Shown here: positions 1 to 11,551 of the stretch, in pieces | Layout of the letters: the number at the start of each line of letters is the position of its first letter | How positions within the stretch are numbered: the first letter of the stretch is position 1 | Assembly: GCA_026990035.1 (NCBI GenBank) | Contig: JALSIM010000021.1 | Span: 1 to 64,000 of the forward strand | Source: Alphaproteobacteria bacterium | Lineage (GTDB): Bacteria; Pseudomonadota; Alphaproteobacteria; Geminicoccales; Geminicoccaceae | DNA: 64,000 bases | Reading direction: 5' to 3' | The notes under the pieces: generated by a model | Databases searched by the model: none | The model's input: only the letters and a program-made list of their open reading frames with translations | Told to the model about the DNA's origin: nothing | Made by a program: the position numbers and the translations under genes

Positions 1-1021
1 TCTCGAAATAGTCGGCGGTGGCCCGTTCCGCCACCAGCACCCCGGCATCGTAGGGGGAGAGGCCGAATTCGCGGATGAACCGTTCCTTCTTCTCGTCGGG
101 AAGCTCGGGCAGGCTCGCCCGGATGCGGGCGATGAAATCCTCCTCGAGCTCCAGCGGCAGCAGATCGGGATCGGGGAAGTAGCGATAGTCGTGCGCTTCC
201 TCCTTGCTGCGCATGGAGCGGGTGACGCCGCGGGCCGAATCGAACAGGCGGGTTTCCTGCTCGATCACCCCGCCGGCCTCCAGGATCTCCACCTGGCGCC
301 GGGCCTCGTATTCGATCGCCCGGGCCACGAAGCGCATGGAATTGACGTTCTTGATCTCGCAGCGGGTGCCGAATTCGCCGCTGCCCACCGGCCGCACCGA
401 GACGTTGGCGTCGCAGCGGAGCGAGCCTTCCTCCATGTTGCCGTCGCAGGTGCCGAGATAGCGGAGGATGGAGCGCAGCTTGCGCATGTAGGCGACCGCC
501 TCCTCGGGGGAGCGGATGTCGGGCTCGGAGACGATCTCCATCAGCGCCACGCCGGAGCGGTTGAGATCGATCAGGGTCCTGTCCGGGAGCTGGTCGTGGA
601 GCGACTTGCCGGCGTCCATCTCGAGATGGAGGCGGGTGATGCCGATCGCCTTGCTGCGGCCGTCGGGAAGGTCGATCAGCAGCTCCCCCCTGCCGACGAT
701 GGGGTGCTGATACTGGCTGATCTGGTAGCCGTTCGGGAGATCGGGATAGAAATAGTTCTTGCGCTCGAACACCGAGAAGCGGTTGATCTCGGCGCGAAGG
801 CCGAGGCCGGTGCGGACCGCCTGCTCGATGCAGAACCCGTTGATCACCGGCAGCATGCCGGGCATGCCGGCATCGACCGGGCTCACCTGGCTGTTGGGTT
901 CGGCGCCGAATTCGGTCGAGGCGCCGGAAAACAGCTTGGCCCTGGAGATCACCTGGGCGTGTACCTCGAGGCCGCAGACGATCTCCCAGTCGCCCGTCTC
1001 TCCCCTGATGACGAAGCTCAT
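1..1021 (-). CDS. gatB: GatB, amidotransferase subunit B (partial, N-terminal part only)
   Basis: B subunit of the GatCAB amidotransferase, which amidates Glu-tRNA(Gln) and/or Asp-tRNA(Asn) in the cytoplasm; this subunit binds the tRNA and carries the kinase step. The ATG is at 1019-1021 and the gene runs off the left edge, leaving about 340 codons of the usual 470-490. The start of the protein reads [17 protein letters not shown] and continues with the family hallmarks GLEVHAQV and [10 protein letters not shown]. It begins one base after the gatA stop, so it is the third gene of gatC-gatA-gatB. The reading frame is open throughout, so the truncation is only the window edge. Confidence 0.96.
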   Translation of the reverse strand, partial: MSFVIRGETGDWEIVCGLEVHAQVISRAKLFSGASTEFGAEPNSQVSPVDAGMPGMLPVINGFCIEQAVRTGLGLRAEINRFSVFERKNYFYPDLPNGYQISQYQHPIVGRGELLIDLPDGRSKAIGITRLHLEMDAGKSLHDQLPDRTLIDLNRSGVALMEIVSEPDIRSPEEAVAYMRKLRSILRYLGTCDGNMEEGSLRCDANVSVRPVGSGEFGTRCEIKNVNSMRFVARAIEYEARRQVEILEAGGVIEQETRLFDSARGVTRSMRSKEEAHDYRYFPDPDLLPLELEEDFIARIRASLPELPDEKKERFIREFGLSPYDAGVLVAERATADYFE

Positions 1022-1022
1022 C

Positions 1023-2504
1023 TCAAGCCGCCTCCGCGAGCCCGTAGGGCAGGGTGGTGAATGCCGCCGCCTCCTCGAGCGCCCTGCCGACATCGAGGAC
1101 CGTGGCCTCGTCCCAGGCCCGGCCGATCACCTGCAGTCCGAGCGGCAGCCCTTCGGTGGACAGCCCGGCCGGCACCGAGATCCCGGGGAGCCCGGCGAGG
1201 CTCGCCGGCACCGTGAACACGTCGTTGAGATACATGGCCACCGGATCGTCGCTCTTCTCGCCCAGGCGGAAGGCGGCGGAAGGGGCGGTCGGGGTGAGGA
1301 TGGCGTCCACCTCGCGGAAGGCCTCCGCGAAATCCTCGGCGATCCGCCGCCGGACCTTCTGGGCCTTCAGATAGTAGGCGTCGTAGTAGCCGGCGGAGAG
1401 AGCGTAGGTGCCGATCAGCACCCGCCGCTTGACTTCGGTGCCGAAGCCCTCGCCCCGGGTCTTCATGTAGGTCTCGGTCAGATCGTCTCCCTCGATCCTG
1501 AGCCCGTAGCGCATGCCGTCGTAGCGGGCGAGATTGGAGGAGGCTTCGGCCGGGGCGATGATGTAGTAGGCGGGAAGCGCATATCGGGTGTGGGGCAGGG
1601 AGATCTCGCGGATCTCCGCGCCCGCCGCCCGCAGCCATTCCGCCCCCCGCTCCCAGAGCCGCTCGATCTCCACCGGCATGCCCTCCACCCGGTATTCCGC
1701 GGGAATGCCGATCCTGAGGCCGCGGATCCGGCCGGAGAGGCCGCCGATCCAGTCGGGCACCTCGAGATCGGCGCTGGTGCTGTCCCGCGGATCGTACCCG
1801 GCCATCGCCTGCAGCAGCAGGGCGCAATCGGCGACCGTCCGGGTCAGGGGGCCGGCCTGGTCGAGGGAACTCGCGAAGGCGACGATGCCGAAGCGCGAAC
1901 AGCGGCCGTAGGTGGGCTTCATCCCGACGATGCCGCAGAAGCTCGCCGGCTGGCGGATCGAGCCGCCGGTGTCGGTGCCGGTGGCGCCGAGGGCGATGCG
2001 GGCGGCGACCGCCGCCGCCGAGCCGCCGGAACTGCCTCCCGGCACCAGGGGAGTCTCCTCGGCGGGGCGGGTCCAGGGATTGCGCACCGGCCCGTACCAG
2101 GAGGTGACGTTGGCCGAGCCCATGGCGAATTCGTCGAGATTGGCCTTGCCGAGGCAGACCGCGCCCGCTTCCCAGAGCTTGCGGGTGACCGTCGATTCGT
2201 AGGGCGGCACGAAACCGTCGAGGATGCGCGAGCCGGCGGTGGTGAGGATCCCCTCGGTGCAGAAGAGATCCTTGATCGCCAGCGGGATCCCTTCGAGGAG
2301 ACCGGCCTCGCCGCGCCGGAGCCGGGCGTCGGCGGCCGCCGCCATGGCCAGCGCCCGCTCCGGCGTTTCGGTGATGTAGGCGTTGAGATCGCGTGCGGAT
2401 TCCATCGCCGCGAGATGAGCCTCGGCGAGCTCGCGGGCGGAGATCGCGCGCCGCGCGAGGGCCGCGCGGGCCTCGGTCAGGGTCAGGCGGACGAGATCCG
2501 ACAC
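1023..2504 (-). CDS. gatA: GatA, glutamyl/aspartyl-tRNA amidotransferase subunit A
   Basis: Amidase subunit of GatCAB; it releases ammonia from glutamine and channels it to GatB. The 493 residues match the family length. The amidase signature is complete: Lys78 in LAIKD, the cis-Ser in GGSSGG (158/159) and the nucleophile Ser182 in DTGGSIRQP, followed by the [11 protein letters not shown] segment. It lies 4 bases downstream of gatC and 1 base upstream of gatB, so the three are surely cotranscribed. GatCAB suggests that the organism makes Gln-tRNA and/or Asn-tRNA by the indirect route. Confidence 0.97.
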   Translation of the reverse strand: MSDLVRLTLTEARAALARRAISARELAEAHLAAMESARDLNAYITETPERALAMAAAADARLRRGEAGLLEGIPLAIKDLFCTEGILTTAGSRILDGFVPPYESTVTRKLWEAGAVCLGKANLDEFAMGSANVTSWYGPVRNPWTRPAEETPLVPGGSSGGSAAAVAARIALGATGTDTGGSIRQPASFCGIVGMKPTYGRCSRFGIVAFASSLDQAGPLTRTVADCALLLQAMAGYDPRDSTSADLEVPDWIGGLSGRIRGLRIGIPAEYRVEGMPVEIERLWERGAEWLRAAGAEIREISLPHTRYALPAYYIIAPAEASSNLARYDGMRYGLRIEGDDLTETYMKTRGEGFGTEVKRRVLIGTYALSAGYYDAYYLKAQKVRRRIAEDFAEAFREVDAILTPTAPSAAFRLGEKSDDPVAMYLNDVFTVPASLAGLPGISVPAGLSTEGLPLGLQVIGRAWDEATVLDVGRALEEAAAFTTLPYGLAEAA

Positions 2505-2508
2505 GGCC

Positions 2509-2796
2509 CTACTCCACCACCTTGGGGACGACGAAATAGCCGTCGTGGGTTTCGGGGGCGTTTTTCAGGATGTCCTCGCGCCGTCCGCCGTCGGTCACCT
2601 CGTCCGTCCGCCAGTGCGCCGCGATCTCCATCACCTTGCGCATCGGCTCGACGTCTTCGGTGTCCACCTCCGAAAGCTGGTCGATCCACTCTAGAATCCG
2701 GGCGAGTTCGCCGGTCAGGGCGTCGAGCTGCGTCTCGGGCAGCTCGATCCGCGCGAGATGGGCGATCCGCGCGACGGTCGTCTTGTCGAGCGCCAT
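2509..2796 (-). CDS. gatC: GatC, glutamyl/aspartyl-tRNA amidotransferase subunit C
   Basis: Small (95 aa) stabilising subunit that wraps GatA and GatB. The protein has the GatC pattern: [14 protein letters not shown] near the N terminus, then [19 protein letters not shown] in the middle and VPKVVE at the C terminus. It is the first gene of gatCAB, and a promoter-like sequence lies about 50 bases upstream. The ATG at 2794-2796 gives the normal family length. No sequence anomaly. Confidence 0.96.
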   Translation of the reverse strand: MALDKTTVARIAHLARIELPETQLDALTGELARILEWIDQLSEVDTEDVEPMRKVMEIAAHWRTDEVTDGGRREDILKNAPETHDGYFVVPKVVE

Positions 2797-2848
2797 CAGT
2801 CACCGCCTTTCGAGCGAAGGAACGGAGGTCCGATCGGAACCGGCGGCG

Positions 2849-2877
2849 AGGTTAGCCGCCCCCCGGGCCGAGGACAA
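2849..2877 (-). promoter_or_regulatory. predicted sigma70-type promoter of gatCAB
   Basis: On the minus strand, TTGTCC (2877-2872) and TAACCT (2854-2849) are separated by exactly 17 bases. This predicts a start near 2842 and a 5' leader of about 46 bases before the gatC ATG. The shape matches other promoter candidates in this window (TTGnC-N17-TAnnnT). This is pattern recognition only. Confidence 0.5.
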
Positions 2878-2913
2878 CCGCGTGCCGCCGGGATCGACGG
2901 CCGGGCGCCTTCC

Positions 2914-3207
2914 TCAGTCGAACAGGTCCTCGAAGAGGTCGAACACCGATTTGCGCTTCTTGCGTTTCCGGTAGTACGGGCCGCGGGGATCGGGAGGCGG
3001 GGGCGGCATCGCGCCGCGATCGGGCGGACGCCGCTGCGGCTCCTCCTCGTGGGAGGCCTCCACCTCGCGCACCGCCGCCATCAGCTTTTCGAGTTCGCCG
3101 CGGTCGAGCCATACGCCGCGGCATTTCGGACAGATGTCGATCATCACCCCCCGGCGCGAGATCTCGCGCATGCCTTCCTGGCAGTTGGGACACATCAAGA
3201 GCGGCAT
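2914..3207 (-). CDS. small TFIIB-type zinc-ribbon protein
   Basis: 97-residue cytoplasmic protein of the zf-TFIIB type, function unknown. It has two CxxC knuckles, CPNC at residues 6-9 and CPKC at 26-29, the latter followed by the family signature RGVWLDRGELEKL. After this come a proline-rich linker (about residues 58-76) and a strongly basic patch YYRKRKKRKS before an acidic/aromatic end, FDLFEDLFD. The ATG at 3205-3207 was chosen because GGGAGA lies 8-13 bases upstream and because translation starts directly at the zinc ribbon, as in relatives. It is divergent from atpH. The basic tail suggests nucleic-acid or ribosome contact, which is inference. Confidence 0.85.
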   Translation of the reverse strand: MPLLMCPNCQEGMREISRRGVMIDICPKCRGVWLDRGELEKLMAAVREVEASHEEEPQRRPPDRGAMPPPPPDPRGPYYRKRKKRKSVFDLFEDLFD

Positions 3208-3321
3208 CTTCGCTTTCTCCCTGCGGCAACGAGAACACAAGATGGTCCGCGTTCCGGCGCCGACCAGACGGTCTCGGCGGACGTGCGGCAAAAGGGTCGC
3301 GAGGGGCGTGCCGCCGGCCGG

Positions 3322-3350
3322 TTGCGGGGGGATTCGAGCTGTGTTAAGAG
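3322..3350 (+). promoter_or_regulatory. possible promoter of the atpHAGDC operon
   Basis: TTGCGG (3322-3327), 17 bases, then TAAGAG (3345-3350), in the 231-base gap between the divergent zinc-ribbon gene and atpH. The start of transcription would be near 3357, leaving a leader of about 80 bases. The match is moderate. The rest of the gap shows no open frame or repeat that I can support. Confidence 0.3.
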
Positions 3351-3438
3351 CCCGCCTGCCTTTGAGGGAAGGCACGCGGACCGCGCGCCGGCCGTTGCGT
3401 GCGCGCATCGTCGACAGGCTCTTCTGGGGAAGCGAGGT

Positions 3439-3999
3439 TTGGCTGCGATCAAGGGCACAGCGTCGGGCTTGGCCAAACGCTATGCGACGGCGCTCTTCGA
3501 ACTCGCCCGGGAAAGCGAGGCGCTCGATCGGGTGGCCGAGGATCTCGCCACCGTCCGCGAGGCGCTGACCGAGAGCCGTGAACTGCAGCGACTGATCCGC
3601 AGCCCGGTGGTGCCGCGGGAGGAGCTCCAGGGCGCCATGCTGGCCCTCGCCGAGCGCCTCGGCGTCCACCGGATCGTGCGCAATCTCCTCGGGCTGCTCG
3701 CGCAACGGCGGCGGCTCTTCGCGCTCCGGCACGTCATCGACGCCTACGGCGAGATGCTGGCCGCCCATCGGGGCGAGGTGACCGCCGAGGTGACCGCCGC
3801 CATGCCGCTGGACGAGAAGCAGCTCGGTCGTCTCCGGAAGGCGCTCGAGCGCCAGGCGGGGCGCACCGTCAAGCTCGTGGCCAGGGTCGATCCCGAGCTC
3901 ATCGGCGGACTGGTGGTGCGGATCGGCTCGCGCATGATCGACGCTTCGCTGAGAACCAAACTGCAACATCTCGAGTTGTCCATGAAAGGGGTTCGGTGA
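3439..3999 (+). CDS. atpH: F1 ATP synthase delta subunit
   Basis: Delta subunit (OSCP-like) of F1F0 ATP synthase; it joins F1 to the peripheral stalk on the cytoplasmic face of the inner membrane. The 186 residues contain the family N-terminal block [15 protein letters not shown] and the C-terminal block [24 protein letters not shown]. The start is TTG at 3439, giving [15 protein letters not shown] sits 8 bases before it and the length equals the alphaproteobacterial norm. The frame stays open far upstream, but nothing there resembles AtpH. First gene of an F1-only operon; F0 genes are not in this window, as is usual in alphaproteobacteria. Its TGA overlaps the atpA ATG by one base. Confidence 0.95.
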   Translation: MAAIKGTASGLAKRYATALFELARESEALDRVAEDLATVREALTESRELQRLIRSPVVPREELQGAMLALAERLGVHRIVRNLLGLLAQRRRLFALRHVIDAYGEMLAAHRGEVTAEVTAAMPLDEKQLGRLRKALERQAGRTVKLVARVDPELIGGLVVRIGSRMIDASLRTKLQHLELSMKGVR

Positions 4000-5534
4000 T
4001 GGATATCCGCGCCGCCGAGATTTCCGCGATCCTCAAGGACCAGATTGCGCGTTTCGGCACCGAGGCCGAGATGGCCGAGGTCGGCCGGGTGCTGTCGGTC
4101 GGCGACGGTATCGCCCGCGTCTACGGGCTCGACGAGGTCCAGGCCGCCGAGATGGTCGAGTTCGAGGACGGCACCCGCGGCATGGCGCTGAATCTCGAGA
4201 ACGACAATGTCGGTGTCGTCATCTTCGGTGACGACCGCAACATTCACGAGGGGTCGCTGGTCAAGCGCACCAAGGCCATCGTCGACGTGCCGGTGGGCAA
4301 GGGGCTGCTCGGTCGGGTGGTGGACGCGCTGGGCAATCCGATCGACGGCAAGGGGCCGATTGAAGCCGAGGAGCGGCGGGTCGTCGATGTCAAGGCGCCG
4401 GGCATCGTTCCGCGGCGTTCGGTGCACGAGCCGATGGCCACCGGGCTGAAGGCGATCGACGCTCTCATTCCCATCGGCCGCGGTCAGCGCGAGCTCATCA
4501 TCGGCGACCGCCAGACCGGCAAGACGGCGATCGCCGTCGACACCTTCATCAACCAGAAGCGCCTCAACGAGGCCGCCGGCGAGGACGAGAGCCGCAAGCT
4601 CTACTGCGTCTATGTCGCCATCGGCCAGAAGCGCTCCTCGGTGGCCAAGCTCGTCAAGACCCTGCAGGACGCGGGGGCGATGGACTATTCCATCGTGGTC
4701 GCGGCCACCGCCAGCGATCCCGCGCCGCTCCAGTATCTCGCCCCTTATTCCGGTTGCGCCATGGGCGAGTATTTCCGCGACAACGGGATGCATGCGGTGA
4801 TCGTCTACGACGATCTGTCCAAGCAGGCGGTGGCCTACCGGCAGGTATCGCTGCTGCTGCGCCGGCCGCCCGGCCGCGAGGCCTATCCCGGTGACGTCTT
4901 CTATCTCCATTCGCGGCTCCTCGAGCGTGCCGCCAAGCTCAACGAGGAGCACGGGTCGGGTTCCCTCACCGCGCTGCCGATCGTCGAGACCCAGGCCAAC
5001 GACGTTTCCGCCTACATTCCGACCAACGTCATTTCCATCACCGACGGCCAGATCTTCCTCGAGACCGATCTCTTCTATCAGGGAATCCGGCCGGCCCTGA
5101 ACGTCGGCCTCTCGGTCTCGCGGGTGGGCTCCTCGGCCCAGATCAAGGCCATGAAAAAGGTCGCCGGCCGGATCAAGCTGGAGCTCGCCCAGTACCGCGA
5201 GATGGCGGCCTTCGCCCAGTTCGCCTCCGATCTCGACGCCGCCACCCAGCGCCTGCTGAACCGCGGCGCGCGTCTCACCGAGCTCCTCAAGCAGCCGCAG
5301 TTCCACCCCATGCCGCTCGAGGAGCAGGTCTGCGTCATCTACGCCGGCGTCCACGGCTATCTCGATCCCATCCCGGTGACCGAAGTGGTCCGCTTCGAGC
5401 GCGAGTTCCTCGACGAGCTGCGCGATCGGGGCGCCGACATCCTCGAAGCCATCCGCACGAGCGGCGACCTGGACGAGGCGACCGAGAAGAAGCTCAAGGA
5501 TCTTCTCGACCGGTTCGCCAAGACCTTCGCCTGA
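3999..5534 (+). CDS. atpA: F1 ATP synthase alpha subunit
   Basis: Non-catalytic nucleotide-binding subunit of F1. 511 residues beginning [12 protein letters not shown], the usual alphaproteobacterial N terminus. The Walker A loop GDRQTGKT is at 169-176, and the arginine-finger region reads [12 protein letters not shown] near residue 375. A GTG lies immediately before the chosen ATG (3996); the ATG is preferred because AAGGGG is well spaced and it matches the conserved N terminus. It overlaps atpH (TGATG), implying translational coupling, and atpG follows after 9 bases. Confidence 0.98.
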   Translation: MDIRAAEISAILKDQIARFGTEAEMAEVGRVLSVGDGIARVYGLDEVQAAEMVEFEDGTRGMALNLENDNVGVVIFGDDRNIHEGSLVKRTKAIVDVPVGKGLLGRVVDALGNPIDGKGPIEAEERRVVDVKAPGIVPRRSVHEPMATGLKAIDALIPIGRGQRELIIGDRQTGKTAIAVDTFINQKRLNEAAGEDESRKLYCVYVAIGQKRSSVAKLVKTLQDAGAMDYSIVVAATASDPAPLQYLAPYSGCAMGEYFRDNGMHAVIVYDDLSKQAVAYRQVSLLLRRPPGREAYPGDVFYLHSRLLERAAKLNEEHGSGSLTALPIVETQANDVSAYIPTNVISITDGQIFLETDLFYQGIRPALNVGLSVSRVGSSAQIKAMKKVAGRIKLELAQYREMAAFAQFASDLDAATQRLLNRGARLTELLKQPQFHPMPLEEQVCVIYAGVHGYLDPIPVTEVVRFEREFLDELRDRGADILEAIRTSGDLDEATEKKLKDLLDRFAKTFA

Positions 5535-5543
5535 GGTCGGCGG

Positions 5544-7902
<2,359 letters not shown>

Positions 7903-7918
7903 GACGGGGGACGGCGGA

Positions 7919-8335
7919 GTGGCCGAGAAGCTGGCGTTCGATCTGGTGGCTCCCGAGCGCCTGCTCGCGAGCCTCGAGGTGGACATGGTGGTGGCCCCGG
8001 GCGTCGAAGGCGATTTCGGCGTGCTGCCGCTGCACGCCCCCCTCGTTTCGCTGCTGCGGCCGGGGGTGATCCGGGTCTACGAAGGCGACGAGGTGACGAA
8101 AAGGGTGTTCGTCGCCGGGGGCTTCGCCGAAGTCAACGGCCGGGGGCTCAGCATCCTCGCCGAGGAGGCGGAGCCGGTCGAGGAGATCGATCCCGAGGAG
8201 GCCCGCACCCGGCTTCGGAACGCCGAAGAGGATCTGGCCGACGCCAAGGAGCCGGAGGAGGCGGAGCGCATTCGTCTGGAGCGCGCCGTCGCCGTCGCCC
8301 GCGCCCGTCTGGAGGCGGTCGAGCAGCCGGTCTGA
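7919..8335 (+). CDS. atpC: F1 ATP synthase epsilon subunit
   Basis: Epsilon subunit, which sits at the foot of the central stalk and restrains ATP hydrolysis. 138 residues: the N-terminal beta-sandwich contains PGVEGDFGVLPLHAPLVSLL and FVAGGFAEVNG, and the C-terminal helical hairpin (about residues 93-135) is rich in Glu, Ala and Arg. The start codon is GTG at 7919, preceded by a G-rich ribosome site. Last gene of the operon, followed after about 36 bases by a strong hairpin. Confidence 0.95.
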   Translation: MAEKLAFDLVAPERLLASLEVDMVVAPGVEGDFGVLPLHAPLVSLLRPGVIRVYEGDEVTKRVFVAGGFAEVNGRGLSILAEEAEPVEEIDPEEARTRLRNAEEDLADAKEPEEAERIRLERAVAVARARLEAVEQPV

Positions 8336-8371
8336 ACCGGCCCCCGGCCGGCGGTCTGCCGGAAAGAAATC

Positions 8372-8397
8372 GAGCCGCCCTCCTCGGAGGGCGGCTC
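8372..8397. terminator. bidirectional hairpin between atpC and the convergent secreted-protein gene
   Basis: Perfect 12-base inverted repeat, GAGCCGCCCTCC and its complement, around a 2-base centre (the innermost pair probably opens to a 4-base loop). It lies in the 97-base gap between two converging genes. Upstream on the plus strand is AAAGAAAT, which reads ATTTCTTT downstream of the hairpin on the minus strand. It is thus a good intrinsic terminator for the minus-strand gene and a plausible one for atpC. Confidence 0.75.
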
Positions 8398-8432
8398 TCG
8401 CTTCGGCCCCGGAGAATCCCGGAGCGGGGGCT

Positions 8433-10178
8433 TCAGCGGGTGCGGAAGAGTACCGGGAAGACCTCGCAGTAGCCCTTCCAGCGGCTCCAGCTCCTGCCGC
8501 CGTTGGTGCTCCTCTCGATTTGGAGGCTCTTGCCGTTCACGTCGAGCGCATCGACGAAGCGCGGCCGCACCTTGGACACCATGTTCCTGGCCAGCGTGAC
8601 GGCATTGTCGGAAAAGCCCTGCAGCCAGTAGGCGCTGCTGCTGTTGGAGCGCAACACCACGTAATAGGTGCCCGGACCGATGCGGGTATTGGGAAAGGCC
8701 CGCGAGGTCCAGTTGCGCGTCCCGGGGCGATCGCTTTTCTTGGGTACGCCGACGGAGAAGGAGGACGCCGGGATCGAGACGCTGTTAAGCACGCGCATGC
8801 CGGCGTCGCGGAGCTCCACGATCAGATCGCCGACACCGGCCTTGTTGCGGAAGGCCGCCACCCAGACCTCGTTCAGGGTGAGGGCGGGATAGCGGTTCGG
8901 AATCTCCAACTTCATCCGCGCCCAGCGGCTGCCGCCGATCCGGTCGCGACAGCCGCTGTTGCCGACCGCGAAGGGCCAGCCGCGAACCTCGCCGTCCGAA
9001 TAGATGAGGGCGTAGACGGGATGCCATCCGCGCGAACCGATGCGCGGGGCCCATTTGACGCGATCTTCCGAATAGAGAACCGCTTCCACGTCACCGTGGA
9101 CGGGACCGTTCTTGCCGTACGGCCTCGTTTTCCAGGGCACCGAGCCGTACAGACCGTTGGAGTTGATCGTGAAGCGGGTGTTGACGTTTCCATTCCCGAG
9201 ATGGCGCACGACCAGGGCGATGTCCTGTCCGGCGGTCACCCGCAGCGGCTTGGTCAGTTTCCATTCCCACATCGGGATGGTGCGCGATCTGCCCTGTTTG
9301 ATCCGCGGCTCCAGGAACTTGTCCTCCATCGCCTTGATGGAGCGCTGGCCGTTCACCTCGGTCACCGCGAGAAGACCCGAACTCGACATGTCGGGAACCC
9401 AGTCCGCGGGATCGGAGCTGCTGCGGTTCCTGAGCTTGCGGATCTCGATGATCGCCCTGCCTCCGTCGCCGAGACTGTAGCCGCCGTATCGGCTCTTGCC
9501 GTCCGAGGTCCAGGGCCGGTTCATGCGCACGAGCACCGAGACTCCGACCAGCGTCCCGCTCTTGCGCACCTTGACCCGCAAGGCGGCCGCCGCCTTGCCG
9601 GTCTTCGCCTTGCCGTAGGGCACGCCGATGGGGACCGTGATGAGCTGGGTGGCGGCCGAGGGGCTGCCGCCGATCCATTCACCGTTCCACTGGAGCCGAG
9701 CCCTGCTACTGCCACCGCTCGGTGGCGGGCTGGAGCCCGCCGCGGTGGTGCCGCCGGATCCGGAGGCTTCCGATTTGTTCCTGGAGCTCTTCGTGGTTTT
9801 GGAGCTCTTGGCGCTGCTCTTGTTCTTGCGCCTGTCGGCACGCCAGGCCGAGCAACCTTTGGCGCCGGTCTTCTTGCTGACGTATTTGTGGCAGGCGAAC
9901 GACTCGGTGCTCGGCACCGTCACGAAGGCGAAGGACAGGCCGAGCAATGCCGCGAGCCAGGTTACCCTGCCGACAGGTGGTTTCTTCGAAGGCTCCTCGT
10001 TGGGGCTGAAGCGAAGGGGGAGTCGTCGGATGGCGGAGGCGGAACCTTCGGCGCGGTCGTTTTTCGATCGGGCAGCGACACCGTTCACCGTCTGTTGTTT
10101 ATGGATGCCCTTTTTCGCACGCACGGTTCCCAGACGCAGAACCCTCCCGGTTATTCCACCGGAATGGCCGAGGCGCAC
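8433..10178 (-). CDS. unrecognised secreted protein with low-complexity linker
   Basis: I do not recognise a family. From the first ATG the protein is 581 residues. A hydrophobic segment at about 74-89, ending TESFA-C, looks like a signal peptide with an unusually long charged N-terminal region. GTG codons at residues 19 (10124) and 31 (10088) are alternative starts, none with a convincing ribosome site. Mature features: CHKY-(9 residues)-GC near the new N terminus, then a Ser/Lys/Gly/Pro linker (about 115-158), then some 420 residues rich in W, G and beta-prone stretches that look like two beta-sandwich units. The second unit ends with GPGTYYVVLRS and GYCEVFPVLF. Only four cysteines are present (two early, two in the second unit), so disulfides are possible. 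Strong GC preference at third codon positions on this strand supports it as real. Base composition looks less GC-rich than its neighbours, which may mean transfer. Confidence 0.7.
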   Translation of the reverse strand: MRLGHSGGITGRVLRLGTVRAKKGIHKQQTVNGVAARSKNDRAEGSASAIRRLPLRFSPNEEPSKKPPVGRVTWLAALLGLSFAFVTVPSTESFACHKYVSKKTGAKGCSAWRADRRKNKSSAKSSKTTKSSRNKSEASGSGGTTAAGSSPPPSGGSSRARLQWNGEWIGGSPSAATQLITVPIGVPYGKAKTGKAAAALRVKVRKSGTLVGVSVLVRMNRPWTSDGKSRYGGYSLGDGGRAIIEIRKLRNRSSSDPADWVPDMSSSGLLAVTEVNGQRSIKAMEDKFLEPRIKQGRSRTIPMWEWKLTKPLRVTAGQDIALVVRHLGNGNVNTRFTINSNGLYGSVPWKTRPYGKNGPVHGDVEAVLYSEDRVKWAPRIGSRGWHPVYALIYSDGEVRGWPFAVGNSGCRDRIGGSRWARMKLEIPNRYPALTLNEVWVAAFRNKAGVGDLIVELRDAGMRVLNSVSIPASSFSVGVPKKSDRPGTRNWTSRAFPNTRIGPGTYYVVLRSNSSSAYWLQGFSDNAVTLARNMVSKVRPRFVDALDVNGKSLQIERSTNGGRSWSRWKGYCEVFPVLFRTR

Positions 10179-10306
10179 CGAGCCACCCCGCCGGCCGGCC
10201 GAACCGGGGTCTCGGATCCTGGTCGCGGCGCCGGCCGGGCCGACCGGGATCGCGGGCGATCGTCAGAAGGAACGGGAAGCGATCGGACCGTCGGCCCGAC
10301 CGCGGG

Positions 10307-11437
10307 TCACAGATAGACGATACGCGGGAAGGTCCGGGCCTCGCCGCCGAGCAGGGTCGAGACCTTGTCACGCACGGTCATCGCGAACTGCAGATAGGCC
10401 CGGGCCTGCGGGCTGTCGGGATCGGAGACGACGATCGGCCGCCCCGAATCCGAGGTCTCCCGGATCACCGGATCGAGCGGGATCTCGGCGAGAAAGTCCA
10501 CCCCGTATTTCTCGGCGCATTCCCGCGCCCCGCCGTGGGCGAAGATCTCGCTCCGATGGCCGCAGGCGGGACAGCAGAAATAGCTCATGTTCTCGACCAC
10601 CCCGAGGATCGGCACATCGACCTTGCGGAACATGTTGATCGCCTTCCGCGCATCGAGCAGGGCGATGTCCTGCGGGGTGGAGACGATCACCGCCCCGGTC
10701 AGCGGCACCCGCTGGGCCATGGTGAGCTGCGCATCGCCGGTGCCGGGAGGCAGATCGACGATCAGGACGTCGAGCTCCCCCCAGTCGACATCGCCGAGCA
10801 TCTGCTGGAGCGCGCTCTGGACCATCGGTCCGCGCCAGATCATCGGCGCATCCTCGTCGACGAGAAAGCCCATCGACATGCATTTGACGCCGAAGCTCTC
10901 CATCGGCTCGAGCTTGCCGCCCCGGGGTGCGCTCGGCCGGCCGCTGGCGCCGGCCATGCGGGGGATCGACGGGCCGTAGATGTCGGCATCGAGAATGCCG
11001 ACCCGCTGGCCGAGACTGGCGAGGCCGAAGGCGAGATTGGTGGCCGTCGTCGATTTGCCGACACCGCCCTTGCCCGAAGCCACGGCGACGATGGCGCGCA
11101 CGCCGGGTACCAGGGGCTTGGTGGGGGCCGTCGGCTGCCCGCCCCCGAACGCCGGTGGCGGCGCTTGCGCCGGCCGGCCGCCGGGCGCGCGCTCGGCCGT
11201 CATCACCACCGTACAGGAGGTCACGCCGGGCATCGCCCGCACCGCCTCCTCGCAGGCCTTGCGCAGGGGCTCGAGCTCGGCCGCCCGGTCGGGCTCCACT
11301 TCGAGCGCGAAGCCGACGTTGCTGCCGCGGACGACGATGCCCGAAACCATCCCGAGCTCGACCACCGATCGGCCGCTCTGCGGATGGCGGATCGTCTCGA
11401 GACGGCGGAGGATTTCCTTCTGGCTGGGAGCGGTCAT
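10307..11437 (-). CDS. mrp: Mrp/ApbC-type iron-sulfur cluster carrier P-loop ATPase
   Basis: Cytoplasmic Mrp/NBP35-type ATPase that carries and delivers Fe-S clusters. 376 residues: an N-terminal MIP18-like (DUF59) domain (about 1-95), a Pro/Ala linker, then the deviant Walker A GKGGVGKST. This is followed by DADIYGPSIPRM, IVDLPPGTGDAQLT and the cluster-binding CxxC within FCCPACGH. The ATG at 11435-11437 has AGGGG 8 bases upstream. The frame stays open on the same strand up to 12670, but that part is the mirror of hflK. Divergent from hflK with a 114-base gap. Confidence 0.95.
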   Translation of the reverse strand: MTAPSQKEILRRLETIRHPQSGRSVVELGMVSGIVVRGSNVGFALEVEPDRAAELEPLRKACEEAVRAMPGVTSCTVVMTAERAPGGRPAQAPPPAFGGGQPTAPTKPLVPGVRAIVAVASGKGGVGKSTTATNLAFGLASLGQRVGILDADIYGPSIPRMAGASGRPSAPRGGKLEPMESFGVKCMSMGFLVDEDAPMIWRGPMVQSALQQMLGDVDWGELDVLIVDLPPGTGDAQLTMAQRVPLTGAVIVSTPQDIALLDARKAINMFRKVDVPILGVVENMSYFCCPACGHRSEIFAHGGARECAEKYGVDFLAEIPLDPVIRETSDSGRPIVVSDPDSPQARAYLQFAMTVRDKVSTLLGGEARTFPRIVYL

Positions 11438-11551
11438 GGTTGAACCCCTGTTGACAGTGACCGATATAGTCGCCCAACAGCTTTTCGGCGAGAGCTCCGA
11501 AAGGGAACGGAGCGGGATTCGCGACTTCCATCCACAGCAGGTGAGAGTGTC

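Noticed and set aside
759-2855. Very long open frame on the plus strand opposite gatA-gatC
   Set aside because: A GC-rich mirror of real genes: no recognisable domain, very high Gly/Arg/Ala/Asp content, and the opposite strand encodes clear GatA and GatC.
8520-10316. Plus-strand open frame opposite the orphan secreted protein
   Set aside because: Low-complexity composition without a signal peptide or domain; the minus strand shows the normal GC preference at third codon positions and a signal sequence.
11451-11470. Perfect TTGACA followed by TATAGT between mrp and hflK
   Set aside because: Only 8 bases separate the two boxes and no acceptable -10 lies 16-18 bases after TTGACA, so it is not called a promoter.
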